From assembly GCF_003148565.1 (NCBI RefSeq), contig NZ_QGGL01000012.1, positions 84,187-148,186 on the forward strand: 64,000 nt of DNA. Direction: 5' to 3'. Positions within the stretch are counted from its first letter, which is position 1, and each line of letters begins with the position of its first letter. Source of the stretch: Tumebacillus permanentifrigoris (lineage in GTDB: Bacteria; Bacillota; Bacilli; Tumebacillales; Tumebacillaceae). This document shows, piece after piece, positions 24,840 to 33,366 of the stretch. The notes beneath the pieces were generated by a model, which was not told the origin of the DNA, ran no database searches, and worked only from the letters and a program-made list of their open reading frames with translations. The position numbers were made by a program, and so were the translations under genes.

Positions 24840-25922
24840 TTAGATCGCGGCCGAGCTGGCGCGTTTGATTTCGTTTTCGAGGAACAAGCTCTCGTCTTCA
24901 TGGAACAGGTGCAAGGAGTGGATCAGCACCGCCACTTCATCGCCGGGCTTGAGCGTCTCTTTTTCCAAAGTGCGGTGTGCGAGCAAGCGATGATGCCCGA
25001 CTTCGACTTCCACTTGCCAGAGCGTGCCCCGGAACTGGACGCTTTTGACCAGTCCAATGCTTGCAGCCGCCGGGTTGGAGATCTCGTGCTCGCGACCGAC
25101 TTCGATCGATTCCGGCCGGATCAAGATGTTCGCTGTTTTGGCGCGCGATTTGTCCCGCAGGCGGAAGGTCGCCGCTTCGAATCCCGTGATCGAGGCCGTG
25201 TCGGGCAGGATGTTCGACTCGCCGAGGAAGCTCGCCACGAAGGGCGTTTGCGGTTCCTTGTAGACCTGCCACGGCGTGCCTTTCTGTTCCAAGCGACCGC
25301 TGTTGATGATCATGATCTCATCGGCGACTTCCACGGCTTCCTCTTGGTCATGCGTGACAAAAATCGAGGTGACCCCGACGCGGGAGATCATCTCGCGCAA
25401 CCACGTGCGCAGCTCCTTGCGCACTTTGGCATCGATCGCGGCAAACGGCTCGTCGAGCAGCAACAGTTCGGGCGACGGTGCGAGGGCGCGGGCAAATGCG
25501 ACGCGTTGGCGTTGGCCGCCTGAGAGCTGGTGCGGGTAGCGTTCTGCCAGACCCTTCAAGCCGATCAACTCGATCATCTCGTAGACGCGCTCTTGGATCT
25601 CGCGCTTGGTTTTCTTTTGCACCGTCAAGCCAAAGGCGATGTTGTCGAACACGTTCATGTGTTTGAACAGCGCGTAATTTTGAAAGACAAACCCGATCCC
25701 GCGCTCTTGCGGAGGGAGGTGGTTGACGTTTTTTCCATGAAAGAGGATCTCACCAGACGTCGGTTTTTCCAGCCCGGCCAGCATTCGCAGGATCGTGGTC
25801 TTGCCACCGCCAGAAGGGCCGAGCAGACCGATCAGTTTGCCTGGCTCGATGTCGAAGCTCACGTTTTGCACCGCGGCGAACTGCCCGAAGTCTTTTTTGA
25901 GATTCCGTACTTCGATCTGCAT
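24840..25922 (-). CDS. cysA: Sulfate ABC transporter ATP-binding protein
   Basis: This 360-residue ATPase powers sulfate/thiosulfate import. Walker A is GPSGGGKT (residues 36-43), the signature LSGGQRQRVAFARAL, Walker B LLLLDEPFAAID, and the H-loop FVTHDQEEA. The C-terminal 120 residues form the TOBE/regulatory domain. It starts one base after the cysW stop and likely assembles with CysT and CysW as a heterotetramer in the membrane. Confidence 0.96.
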   Translation of the reverse strand: MQIEVRNLKKDFGQFAAVQNVSFDIEPGKLIGLLGPSGGGKTTILRMLAGLEKPTSGEILFHGKNVNHLPPQERGIGFVFQNYALFKHMNVFDNIAFGLTVQKKTKREIQERVYEMIELIGLKGLAERYPHQLSGGQRQRVAFARALAPSPELLLLDEPFAAIDAKVRKELRTWLREMISRVGVTSIFVTHDQEEAVEVADEIMIINSGRLEQKGTPWQVYKEPQTPFVASFLGESNILPDTASITGFEAATFRLRDKSRAKTANILIRPESIEVGREHEISNPAAASIGLVKSVQFRGTLWQVEVEVGHHRLLAHRTLEKETLKPGDEVAVLIHSLHLFHEDESLFLENEIKRASSAAI

Positions 25923-25923
25923 C

Positions 25924-26724
25924 TCAGAACACTTCCTTCCGTTTTTTCGCCCATTCGAGGAGCAAGAGGATCACGATGGAGAGCGCCGCCAGCACGAGGG
26001 CGATCGAATTCGCAGCGACATAGTTGAAGTTCTCGACCTGCTGGTAGACCAGCGTGGTTGCCGTCTGTGTTTTGTTGATGATGTTGCCGGAGACGACGAG
26101 CACCGCACCGAACTCCCCGATGGAGCGGGCGATTGTCAACACGACCCCGTAGAGCACGCCCCAGCGGATCGACGGCCACGTGACGCGCCAGAACGTCCGC
26201 CACCCGTTCGCTCCCAGCGTATAGGCGGCTTCCTCCTGTTGCGTGCCGACCTCTTGGAGCACCGGCATCACTTCGCGCACCATCAGCGGGAACGTGACGA
26301 ACAGGGTCGCGAGCACCATGCCGGGCAGGGCGAAGACGATTTTCACACCTTGCGCTTCAAAAAACGTACCGAGTGCCGTGTGCGGCCCGAGCAACAGCAG
26401 GATCATCAATCCACCGATGATCGGCGAGACGGCAAACGGCAAGTCGACGATGCTGTTCAGCAAGTGACGCAAGCGGCGGGAGATCGCCGTCTCGCGCACC
26501 AGCAACAGCGCGAGCAAGACGCCGAACAAGGTGTTGAGCACCGTGACGATCGCGACGATGATCGCCGAGACGAGGAAGGCATGGAGCGCTTCCGGTCGGG
26601 TCAGCGCGTTCCAGAAACCAGCAGTGCCCAGCGACACCGCGCTGGTGAAGACTTTTCCGAGCGGGATGATCAGGAACACTAGGAAAACCAGATAGGTGAT
26701 CGTGATTCCAACGCGTCTGATCAT
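25924..26724 (-). CDS. cysW: Sulfate ABC transporter permease CysW
   Basis: This 266-residue inner-membrane permease has about six transmembrane helices. The EAA loop that contacts CysA is visible (EEAAYTLGANGWRTFWRVTWP). The SIGEFGAVLVVSGNI segment is typical of CysW. Its start overlaps the cysT stop by 4 bases (ATGA), so the two are translationally coupled. Confidence 0.95.
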   Translation of the reverse strand: MIRRVGITITYLVFLVFLIIPLGKVFTSAVSLGTAGFWNALTRPEALHAFLVSAIIVAIVTVLNTLFGVLLALLLVRETAISRRLRHLLNSIVDLPFAVSPIIGGLMILLLLGPHTALGTFFEAQGVKIVFALPGMVLATLFVTFPLMVREVMPVLQEVGTQQEEAAYTLGANGWRTFWRVTWPSIRWGVLYGVVLTIARSIGEFGAVLVVSGNIINKTQTATTLVYQQVENFNYVAANSIALVLAALSIVILLLLEWAKKRKEVF

Positions 26725-27530
26725 CGCTCATCCCTCCTCGCCGTCAGCAGGTTGACGCTCCACAGCACGAGGAACGAAAGCGTCAGCAAGACCACCGAGA
26801 CCGCAGCGGCGCCCGTCGGGTTGTAGCTCTCGACGTTGCCGTAGATTTGCACCGAAGCGACGAGCGTTTTGCCAGGGATGTTGCCCGCGACGAGCACGAC
26901 AGCGCCGAACTCGGCAAGCGCTCGCGAGAATGCCAGCATCGCGCCACCGATCACACCGGGACGCATCGCCGGGAAGATCACTTTCCAGAACGTTCCAGAA
27001 CGGGAGGCACCGAGCGTGTAGGACGCTTCCTCCTCCGCCGGGTCGAGTTCTTCGAGCAGCGGTTGGATCGTGCGGATGACGAAAGGGAACGTGACGAAGA
27101 TCATCGCGATGACGATGGCGGGTTGCTGGTAGACGATCTCGATGTTGTGCGACTTGGCGAAACTGCCGAGCCAACTCTGCGGGCCGAGCAGGAGCAGGAT
27201 CATCAGCCCTCCGACAGCAGTTGGCAAGGCAAACGGCAGATCGACCAGCGAATTGAGGATGCGCCGACCGGGAAAGCGGTAGCGAACGAGCACCCATGCG
27301 ATCAAGGTCCCGAAAACTGTGTTGATCAACGTGGCGATCACCGCCAACTGGAGCGTTCGCAGGACGGCATCCCACGCGATCGGCTGGATGACGCTGTCGG
27401 CAAACTTGGTCCAGCCCTCAGACAGCCCTTGGACGTACACGCCGAGGATCGGCACGACGATCAACAGCAGGAAGTAGACCAACACCGTGCTCTGGACGGT
27501 GCGCTTCAGCCAAACATGTTTGACGATCAT
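26721..27530 (-). CDS. cysT: Sulfate ABC transporter permease CysT
   Basis: This 269-residue permease is the partner of CysW and the first gene of the transport operon. The family motifs LVDLPFALPTAVGGL, EEASYTLGASRSGTFWKVIFP and ALAEFGAVVLVAGNIP are present, with six hydrophobic helices. ATG 27530 lies 13 bases after AAGGAGG. A TTG at 27542 directly abuts that site and is less likely. Two 14-base direct repeats sit immediately upstream (27556-27591). Confidence 0.95.
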   Translation of the reverse strand: MIVKHVWLKRTVQSTVLVYFLLLIVVPILGVYVQGLSEGWTKFADSVIQPIAWDAVLRTLQLAVIATLINTVFGTLIAWVLVRYRFPGRRILNSLVDLPFALPTAVGGLMILLLLGPQSWLGSFAKSHNIEIVYQQPAIVIAMIFVTFPFVIRTIQPLLEELDPAEEEASYTLGASRSGTFWKVIFPAMRPGVIGGAMLAFSRALAEFGAVVLVAGNIPGKTLVASVQIYGNVESYNPTGAAAVSVVLLTLSFLVLWSVNLLTARRDER

Positions 27531-27555
27531 GATCGGTAGCAAGCCTCCTTATTCA

Positions 27556-27591
27556 TTAGATTTTCTTATGAGCGGAATTAGGATTTCTTAT
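27556..27591 (-). promoter_or_regulatory. Operator-like direct repeats upstream of cysT
   Basis: TTAGATTTTCTTAT (27556-27569) and TTAGGATTTCTTAT (27578-27591) are spaced 22 bases start to start, two helix turns. A related TAAGATTTCTTTT lies upstream of yezD. They are a possible binding site for a cysteine-metabolism regulator. Confidence 0.45.
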
Positions 27592-27654
27592 CCTGATGTT
27601 GTACAGAATATTGTGGACACCTGTCCCATGTGCCACCATTCGACCGATTTTTTT

Positions 27655-27722
27655 CCGAAAAAAAGACTCCCAATCACCCACTGCTCACAACGAGTGTGCA
27701 AACAGGGGTGGATTGGGAGCCT
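27655..27722 (-). terminator. Long-stem terminator between yezD and the cys operon
   Basis: GCTCCCAATCCACCC pairs with GGGTGATTGGGAG (one mismatch). It encloses a roughly 27-base loop, followed on the minus strand by seven T. Confidence 0.8.
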
Positions 27723-27747
27723 TCGGTGGTCCGATCGGCTCGGTGAT

Positions 27748-27945
27748 TTAGTTTTTGGCGGCCAGTTTGACCGCAGGGGACTTCGTGCTCTCCAAGGGGA
27801 AGCGGTGCTTCTCCGTGCGCTCGATCTGCGTAATCTGTGCATCGTGTACGGTGATCTGCACCGTCCCATACTGTAAGCCCTCCAACGCGCGCAGGATGTA
27901 TTGAACCTGCGGGTTGTCGAGGTCGACCTTGAATGCCTTCTCCAT
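27748..27945 (-). CDS. yezD: YezD-family small protein (DUF2292)
   Basis: This 65-residue protein carries the DUF2292/YezD core (QVQYILRALEGLQYGTVQITVHDAQITQIERTEK). Members commonly sit next to sulfate and sulfonate genes, as here between ssuD and cysT. The biochemical role is unknown. ATG 27945 follows GAGGTGA, and the longer frame to 27972 has no site. The AATCA...TGATT inverted repeat just upstream (about 27969-27982) and the shared ATTTCTT motif suggest sulfur control. Confidence 0.88.
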   Translation of the reverse strand: MEKAFKVDLDNPQVQYILRALEGLQYGTVQITVHDAQITQIERTEKHRFPLESTKSPAVKLAAKN

Positions 27946-27968
27946 CAGACTCACCTCAAGTATCAGAA

Positions 27969-27997
27969 TCACTAATGATTATGATAAGATTTCTTTT
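27969..27997 (-). promoter_or_regulatory. Inverted repeat and shared motif upstream of yezD
   Basis: AATCACTAATGATT contains AATCA and TGATT arms. It is followed by TAAGATTTCTTTT (27985-27997), which resembles the two repeats upstream of cysT. Confidence 0.35.
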
Positions 27998-28070
27998 TCC
28001 CTACAATTTCGATATGAATTATTGGTCTTACTATAAAATGGGCAACGACTTTTGTCAATATGGCAAAAAC

Positions 28071-28106
28071 AAAAGAGACACCCCGGCGAATCGGGTGTCT
28101 CTTTTT
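28071..28106. terminator. Terminator of ssuD
   Basis: GAGACACCC/GGGTGTCTC stem with a 9-base loop, A-run left and T-run right. Confidence 0.88.
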
Positions 28107-28111
28107 GCCAC

Positions 28112-29257
28112 TTACTGCTTGGGAATCACATGATTCGCGACGATCTCGCCAACGGCGTGGGCGTCGCTTTTTTTCACAGACAGGTCTTCGTCGTGGGTCA
28201 GCGGGAGCAAGGGGAACAGCAACTCGGCGACGCGATACGACTCTTCCAGATGCGGATAGCCGGAGAGGATGAACGTCTCGATGCCAAGGTCTGCGTACTC
28301 CTGCATGCGGGCGGCGACCGTCTGCGGGTCCCCGACCAGCGCACAGCCGGCACCGCTGCGCACGAGGCCCACGCCCGCCCAGAGGTTTGGCGAGACTTCG
28401 AGCGCGGCGCGGCTGCGGTCGATCTGGCCACCGTGCAGTTCGCCTTGGCGACGCATGCCGACCGAGTCGTACTTGGAAAAAATCGCCTGTGCCTGCGCGA
28501 TCATGTCGTCGTCGACGTACTTGAGCAGTTGATCTGCCTCTGCCCATGCCTCCTCCTCGGTCTCGCGGACGATGACATGCAGACGGATGCCGAACTTCAC
28601 GGTACGGCCTCGTTCCGCGGCGAGGGCACGCACGCGGTCGATTTTCTCCCGGACCTGCGCCGGCGGTTCGGCCCACGTCAGGTACACGTCGATATGCTTC
28701 GCCGCCACGGGCAAGGCGGCAGGTGAAGAGCCTCCGAAATAGAGCGGCGGGTACGGGGACTGCACAGGTGGGAGCATCTGCTGCCCGCCCTCGATCTGCA
28801 AATGTTTGCCCGCTTGGTCGATCTGCTCCCCACTGCAGAGCGCTCTCCAGATCGTGAGGAACTCGTCGGTCACTTCATAGCGAGCATCGTGATCGAGGAA
28901 CAGCCCCTCCGCCGCCAACTCCACGGGATCGCCGCCGGTGACGACGTTGAGCAAGCAACGCCCATCGGACAGTCGGTCGAGCGTGTTCGCCATGCGAGCT
29001 GCCGTCGCTGGCATCATCAAGCCTGGGCGCATCGCCACGAGAAAACGCAACTGCTTCGTCGACGAGATCAGCGACGCCGCCGTCACCCACGCGTCCTCGC
29101 AGGAACGCCCGGTCGGCAACAACACGCCGTAATACCCGAGATCATCTGCCGCCTGCGCGATCTGGCGCAGATAGTTGAACGTCGTGGCACGACCGCCTAT
29201 CGACGTTGCGAGGTAGCGTCCGTCGCCCCCCGTCGGGATGAACCAGAAAACTTTCAT
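28112..29257 (-). CDS. ssuD: FMNH2-dependent alkanesulfonate monooxygenase
   Basis: This 381-residue bacterial-luciferase-fold enzyme cleaves alkanesulfonates to aldehyde and sulfite, using FMNH2 supplied by a flavin reductase. The sequence aligns with SsuD over its length: [65 protein letters not shown], and the C-terminal [14 protein letters not shown]. The usual ssuA/B/C transporter and ssuE reductase are not adjacent. The gene is monocistronic next to yezD and the sulfate transporter. The promoter is at 29305-29333, and the ribosome binding site AAGGAGAG is strong. Confidence 0.96.
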   Translation of the reverse strand: MKVFWFIPTGGDGRYLATSIGGRATTFNYLRQIAQAADDLGYYGVLLPTGRSCEDAWVTAASLISSTKQLRFLVAMRPGLMMPATAARMANTLDRLSDGRCLLNVVTGGDPVELAAEGLFLDHDARYEVTDEFLTIWRALCSGEQIDQAGKHLQIEGGQQMLPPVQSPYPPLYFGGSSPAALPVAAKHIDVYLTWAEPPAQVREKIDRVRALAAERGRTVKFGIRLHVIVRETEEEAWAEADQLLKYVDDDMIAQAQAIFSKYDSVGMRRQGELHGGQIDRSRAALEVSPNLWAGVGLVRSGAGCALVGDPQTVAARMQEYADLGIETFILSGYPHLEESYRVAELLFPLLPLTHDEDLSVKKSDAHAVGEIVANHVIPKQ

Positions 29258-29304
29258 CTCTATCTCTCCTTACAGCTGATAGTCGGGTTGATTTACTGAG
29301 TTTA

Positions 29305-29333
29305 TCATCGTAGGCACGGTCTAACTTGTCAAG
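29305..29333 (-). promoter_or_regulatory. ssuD: Promoter of ssuD
   Basis: On the minus strand, a perfect TTGACA and GATGAT are separated by 17 bases. It lies about 50 bases upstream of the start codon. Confidence 0.65.
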
Positions 29334-29386
29334 AACCATCATATCGTAAAAGGTACAACACCGTTCGGATGAAGGAGGTGCGCGGC

Positions 29387-30871
29387 ATGGCGTTGCCGAT
29401 ACGGGAATCGGGGATTTTGAGTGTGGCAGATGGCATCGCACGGGTGCTCGGGTTGTTGTTTCTCGCCCGGTTCGTGCTGGAGATGGGCCTTGGCGAGAGC
29501 GCTGCGTTTCGAATCGTGTTGCCGATGATCGGTGTGGCGGCGAGTTTTGGCAGCATCGGTGTGCCACAAGCGTTGACGCGGTTGTTTGCCAGCGGGTCCG
29601 GCAGTTGGCGCACCGCCGTCTGGGCCACCCTGCTCGCGATGCTCGTCTCGGTCGCAGGTCTCGCCACGCTCTCCACCCTCGCCAGTTTGCGCGGTGGACC
29701 TGCCCATGAGATTGCCAAGCTCTGCATCACCGCGACCCCGCTCCTGCTCCTGACTTGCTGGACCGGAAGTCTGCGCGGCATCCTGTTCGGCCTCGGCAGC
29801 ACCTACGCCCCCGCGCTCGCGCAAGTGCTGGAGATCGGCACGCGACTTTGGGTGCTCACCACGATCTGGCCCTTGGTAAAAAGCGACCTGCCCGCCTCTG
29901 GCAGTCAGGTCGGTCTCTATATCCTGACGACGGGGGAACTCGCCACCGCCGTGTTTCTCAGCCTCGTGTTGGGGTCGGTTCTACGCAAGCGCCGCCTCAC
30001 GCCCCCGCTAACGACTCACACCCTCCCCACCGTCCTGCGCATGGCGTGTGCTCCGGCCGGACAGGCTCTGCTCGCCAGCCTCGGCTACGCGCTGGAACTG
30101 CCGCTCGCCGAAGCCTGGTTGTCGCAAACGCTCGATCACGAGGCCGCGCGGAATCTGATCGCCAATTACTCCGCCATCGCCCTGCCCTTGCTCTGCGCCC
30201 CGATGGTGTTCACCGATGGGCTGGCCACCGCCCTGTTGCCAAGCGCCAGCGCCCAACAAAGCCGAACTGCCCTGCAACTGCGCCGGGTCATCGCTGCGGT
30301 CGCGCTGCTCGCACTGCCTGTCACCGCCGCCCTGCTCGTGCTCGCTCCACAGCTGACCAGTTGGTTTGGCTCGGGCGCCGCAGCCGGACTTTTGCTCGCG
30401 CTGGCTCCGTTGACCCTGCCGTTCTACCTCCAAGCCCCGCTGTCCTCGCTCCTGCAAGCGTCTGGATACAGCCGGGCTCTGCTGATCGCAGGTCTGTGCG
30501 GAGATGCCGTCCGCATCGGAACGCTCTACCTCGCCATCCACACCTTGCAGTTCACCCGCTTCGCCCTGCCGCTCGCTTGCGCCGCCGCCGTGTGCGTGCA
30601 GACCGCGATCCTGCTCCGTCTCGCCTTGAATCTGACGCGAGAAGCCACGATCCCGTGGCGCACACTTTTGCACGCCGGGAGTTCCACCCTGCCGCTGATG
30701 GCGATTCTGATCAGCGGCCTGCACGCACCTGCTGACCTGAGCCTTCAAGCGCATCCGCTCGCGTGGAGCCTGCTCGCCGCAACGGTCACGCTCCTGCATC
30801 TGCGTCTTGCCGGGGTTGTGCCACCGCTCCCCCATCTGCTCCACCGACTCACAGAAAAGGAACACCTCTGA
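29387..30871 (+). CDS. SpoVB/MurJ-like flippase (MOP superfamily)
   Basis: This 494-residue membrane protein has about 12-14 hydrophobic helices. The N-terminal pattern (SGILSVADGIARVLGLLFLARF...ESAAFRIVLPMIG) matches the SpoVB branch of oligosaccharide/lipid II flippases. SpoVB acts in spore cortex synthesis. Here the role is inferred, since several paralogues exist in such genomes. ATG 29387 follows GAAGGAGGTG, and the ATG at 29369 is upstream of that site. It is divergent from ssuD. A terminator overlaps the stop. Confidence 0.82.
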   Translation: MALPIRESGILSVADGIARVLGLLFLARFVLEMGLGESAAFRIVLPMIGVAASFGSIGVPQALTRLFASGSGSWRTAVWATLLAMLVSVAGLATLSTLASLRGGPAHEIAKLCITATPLLLLTCWTGSLRGILFGLGSTYAPALAQVLEIGTRLWVLTTIWPLVKSDLPASGSQVGLYILTTGELATAVFLSLVLGSVLRKRRLTPPLTTHTLPTVLRMACAPAGQALLASLGYALELPLAEAWLSQTLDHEAARNLIANYSAIALPLLCAPMVFTDGLATALLPSASAQQSRTALQLRRVIAAVALLALPVTAALLVLAPQLTSWFGSGAAAGLLLALAPLTLPFYLQAPLSSLLQASGYSRALLIAGLCGDAVRIGTLYLAIHTLQFTRFALPLACAAAVCVQTAILLRLALNLTREATIPWRTLLHAGSSTLPLMAILISGLHAPADLSLQAHPLAWSLLAATVTLLHLRLAGVVPPLPHLLHRLTEKEHL

Positions 30872-30897
30872 GCGCTTGCTCGGAGGTGTTCCTTTTT
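30855..30897. terminator. Bidirectional terminator after the flippase gene
   Basis: AGGAACACCTC/GAGGTGTTCCT stem whose first arm includes the last codons of the gene. A-run and T-run flanks. Confidence 0.88.
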
Positions 30898-30927
30898 GCC
30901 TCGAGTGGGCCGAGCGAGATCGAGATC

Positions 30928-32202
30928 CTACATGGGGGTCTGCCGCGGCAAATCCCGCGAGTAACGCCTGCGCAAATAGAGCAGGCAGGCTCCGGTCACG
31001 AGCACGGGGACGATCAGATACCCCTCGGCAAACGGCGCAACCGCGAGGCAGAACAGCGCAGACAGGATCGACGTCCAACGCCCGACCGGGTCATGCCACA
31101 GCAGTTTCACACAGGCAACCGTCGTGATGACGTACACGAGGATGCCGAGCGTCACCGGCACGAGGATCAGCTTGTCGATCGACAGGTCCCAGAGATAGCA
31201 GACCCCAAGCGTTAGCGAGTTGGTCACGAAAAGGAACCAGACTGAGCGGTGCGGGACATCCCGCCCGCTTTTTTTCTCAAACCAGCGCGGGAACACGCCG
31301 TCGCGCGCGAGGGCATAGCCCAATCGCGAGGACGACGCGAGGTAGACGTTCAGCGTCCCGAGACAGACGATGCAGGTGATCACCGCCGTGACCACACCGG
31401 CCCCGACGCCCAGCGCTTGGCTCATCAGCACCGCCAAGGGTGCGCTTGAAGCGCTTCCATCGCCGGACGTCCCGGTGCCGATCGTCACGAACGCCAGCAG
31501 CGTATAGATCGTGCCGATCAGCACGACGGAGATCCACGTGCTGCGCATCACATCACGCTGCGGATGCTGGAACTCCGGCACCAAGTGCGTGATCGACTCC
31601 CAGCCGAAAAACGCCCAGAAAATCAACACGCATGCCGTCCCGATCCCCGACAATCCATGCGGGGTAAAAGGCGCGAAATTCGCGCTCTCCACATGCGGCA
31701 GCGAAAACAGCACCGTCGCCACCAATAGGATCAGCACCATCCCGCTCAAGATCAGCGAGAGATTGCCGCCCGCCTTCATGCCGAGCAGCGCCGTCACCAC
31801 CGCGACGACGAGGAACAAAAACGACAACAGATACATCGCATCCCGCCCGAGATGGAACGCCGAGGCGATGTAACTCGCACCCGTCACCCCGACGACCGCT
31901 TGACCAACCGATACCCATGTGAAAAAGTACCAGCCCACGATCGCCCCCATCGTCCGGCCAAATGCGTTTTTGACGATCACCGAGATGCCGCCGAGGTCTT
32001 GGTAGCGCAACGCCAATCGGGCGAACGTGTACGCCAGCGGGAAACTGAGCAGCGACAGGAGCAGCCACGAGATGATCGCAGCCGGCCCCGCGGCGCGCAC
32101 CGTGTACCCTGGCAGAATCAGAATGCCCGACCCAAGCACCGCTCCCATGTACAGGGCGATGCCTTGGATAAACGTGATCGAAGGACGGTGAGGTGTACTC
32201 AC
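30928..32202 (-). CDS. APC-family amino acid permease (YjeH-like)
   Basis: This 424-residue transporter has about 12 transmembrane helices. The APC substrate motif is near the start (YMGAVLGSGILILPG), and GWYFFTWVSVGQAVVG, FWAFFGWESITHLVPEF and YLASSSRLGYALARDG follow. The overall pattern resembles YjeH/amino-acid efflux members. The substrate is not predictable. The start is GTG behind GCAGGAG, overlapping the end region of the M42 peptidase gene (4 bases between stop and start). The two may be co-transcribed for peptide and amino-acid handling. Confidence 0.88.
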   Translation of the reverse strand: MSTPHRPSITFIQGIALYMGAVLGSGILILPGYTVRAAGPAAIISWLLLSLLSFPLAYTFARLALRYQDLGGISVIVKNAFGRTMGAIVGWYFFTWVSVGQAVVGVTGASYIASAFHLGRDAMYLLSFLFLVVAVVTALLGMKAGGNLSLILSGMVLILLVATVLFSLPHVESANFAPFTPHGLSGIGTACVLIFWAFFGWESITHLVPEFQHPQRDVMRSTWISVVLIGTIYTLLAFVTIGTGTSGDGSASSAPLAVLMSQALGVGAGVVTAVITCIVCLGTLNVYLASSSRLGYALARDGVFPRWFEKKSGRDVPHRSVWFLFVTNSLTLGVCYLWDLSIDKLILVPVTLGILVYVITTVACVKLLWHDPVGRWTSILSALFCLAVAPFAEGYLIVPVLVTGACLLYLRRRYSRDLPRQTPM

Positions 32203-32206
32203 AAAC

Positions 32207-33262
32207 CTACTCCTGCACCAGATCGCTCATCAGGTAAGCGGTGATCAGGCGAATGGAATTGTCGAGCGCATCGGTGTGACAACGCTCGTTGGCATGAGAA
32301 GCATCGATGCCCGGCCCGATCAGCCCATGCTTGACATCAACACCCGCCCGCAGCGCTGCCGATGCGTCCGACCCGTAGAAGGGGTAGAGGTCTACTTGGT
32401 AGTAGATGTTGTTGGTTTTCGCCAGCTCCACGAGGTGCTTGCGCAGCGCGTAGTGGTACGGGCCGGAAGAGTCCTTGGCACAGATCGAGACACAGTATTC
32501 GTCGGTCGTCTGGCCACGGCCGATCGCCCCCATGTCGATCGCGAGCATCTCGACCGTCTCCGGGGTGATGTTCGAATTCGCACCATAGCCGATCTCTTCG
32601 TTGTTCGAGACGAGGAAGTGCGTGGTGTACGGCAGTTGTTCCCCCGCGTCCAACAGCGACTTCAGCGCGCCGAACATACAAGCGACCGACGCTTTGTCAT
32701 CGAGATGACGGGTCTTGATGAAACCGGTCGGCGTCACTTCGCAACGCGGGGCGAACGACACGAAGTCCCCGACTTCGATGCCGAGCTTTTTCACATCGTC
32801 TGCGTTTTTGACAACCGCATCAATCCGCACTTCCATCGTGTCTTCATTGCGCTCAATCGAGCGCGCGTCCTTGTAGACATGGACAGATGCGTTGGTGGAA
32901 AGGATCGTGCCGGTGTGAATGTCACCAGCAGACGTTTCGATCTCGCAGTACTCGCCTTCGATGGAGTTGAACGTAAAGCCCCCGATCAGCGAGAGTTTCA
33001 GACGACCGTTGGATTTGACTTCCTTGACCATCGCGCCGAGCGTATCGACATGCGCGGTGAGCGTGCGATGCACGGAGTCGTTTTTCCCCGGCACGGTGAC
33101 GAGCAGCGCGCCTTTGTTGTTGCGGCGATGTGCCACGCCGAGCTGGGTGGCTACTTGTTCAACGAAACGCATCACGCGTTCCGTGTTCCCAGACGGAGAC
33201 GGGATGTTGACGAGGTTGACCAGCAGGTCGAGCACATACTGTACATTTGCAGTTGCGGACAT
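32207..33262 (-). CDS. M42-family aminopeptidase (deblocking/glutamyl type)
   Basis: This 351-residue co-catalytic zinc peptidase trims N-terminal residues from peptides. The metal ligands are in order: His in LTAHVDTLG, bridging Asp in HLDDKAS, catalytic Glu-Glu in NNEEIGYG, Asp in AIDMGAIG and His in DASHANER. The length is typical of YsdC/FrvX relatives. The start at 33262 follows AAAGGAG, and the frame open to 33310 lacks a site. It is followed directly by the amino-acid permease. Confidence 0.93.
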   Translation of the reverse strand: MSATANVQYVLDLLVNLVNIPSPSGNTERVMRFVEQVATQLGVAHRRNNKGALLVTVPGKNDSVHRTLTAHVDTLGAMVKEVKSNGRLKLSLIGGFTFNSIEGEYCEIETSAGDIHTGTILSTNASVHVYKDARSIERNEDTMEVRIDAVVKNADDVKKLGIEVGDFVSFAPRCEVTPTGFIKTRHLDDKASVACMFGALKSLLDAGEQLPYTTHFLVSNNEEIGYGANSNITPETVEMLAIDMGAIGRGQTTDEYCVSICAKDSSGPYHYALRKHLVELAKTNNIYYQVDLYPFYGSDASAALRAGVDVKHGLIGPGIDASHANERCHTDALDNSIRLITAYLMSDLVQE

Positions 33263-33310
33263 GAGTGTAGCACTCCTTTTTTCTGTACGATTCTTCCAGC
33301 ATTCTACCAT

Positions 33311-33350
33311 AAAAAAAGCCTCTCCGTCTGTTTACGGGAGGCTTTTTCCA
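33311..33350 (-). terminator. Terminator of the anti-sigma factor gene
   Basis: GCCTCCCGT pairs with ACGGAGAGGC (one bulge), followed on the minus strand by seven T. The plus side also has a T-run. Confidence 0.8.
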
Positions 33351-33366
33351 TCCTGCTAGTTGAAGC

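Noticed and set aside
23627..24868. 413-codon plus-strand open frame across the sulfate-binding protein gene
   Set aside because: Shadow frame. It crosses a strong terminator and has no ribosome binding site.
27543..27660. S-box (SAM) riboswitch or T-box before the sulfate transporter operon
   Set aside because: No S-box core motifs or T-box stem are visible. Only direct repeats and the upstream terminator are present.
30008..31078. 356-codon minus-strand open frame opposite the SpoVB-like gene
   Set aside because: Runs through the terminator at 30855-30897 and has Gln/Arg/Gly-biased composition typical of an antisense shadow.
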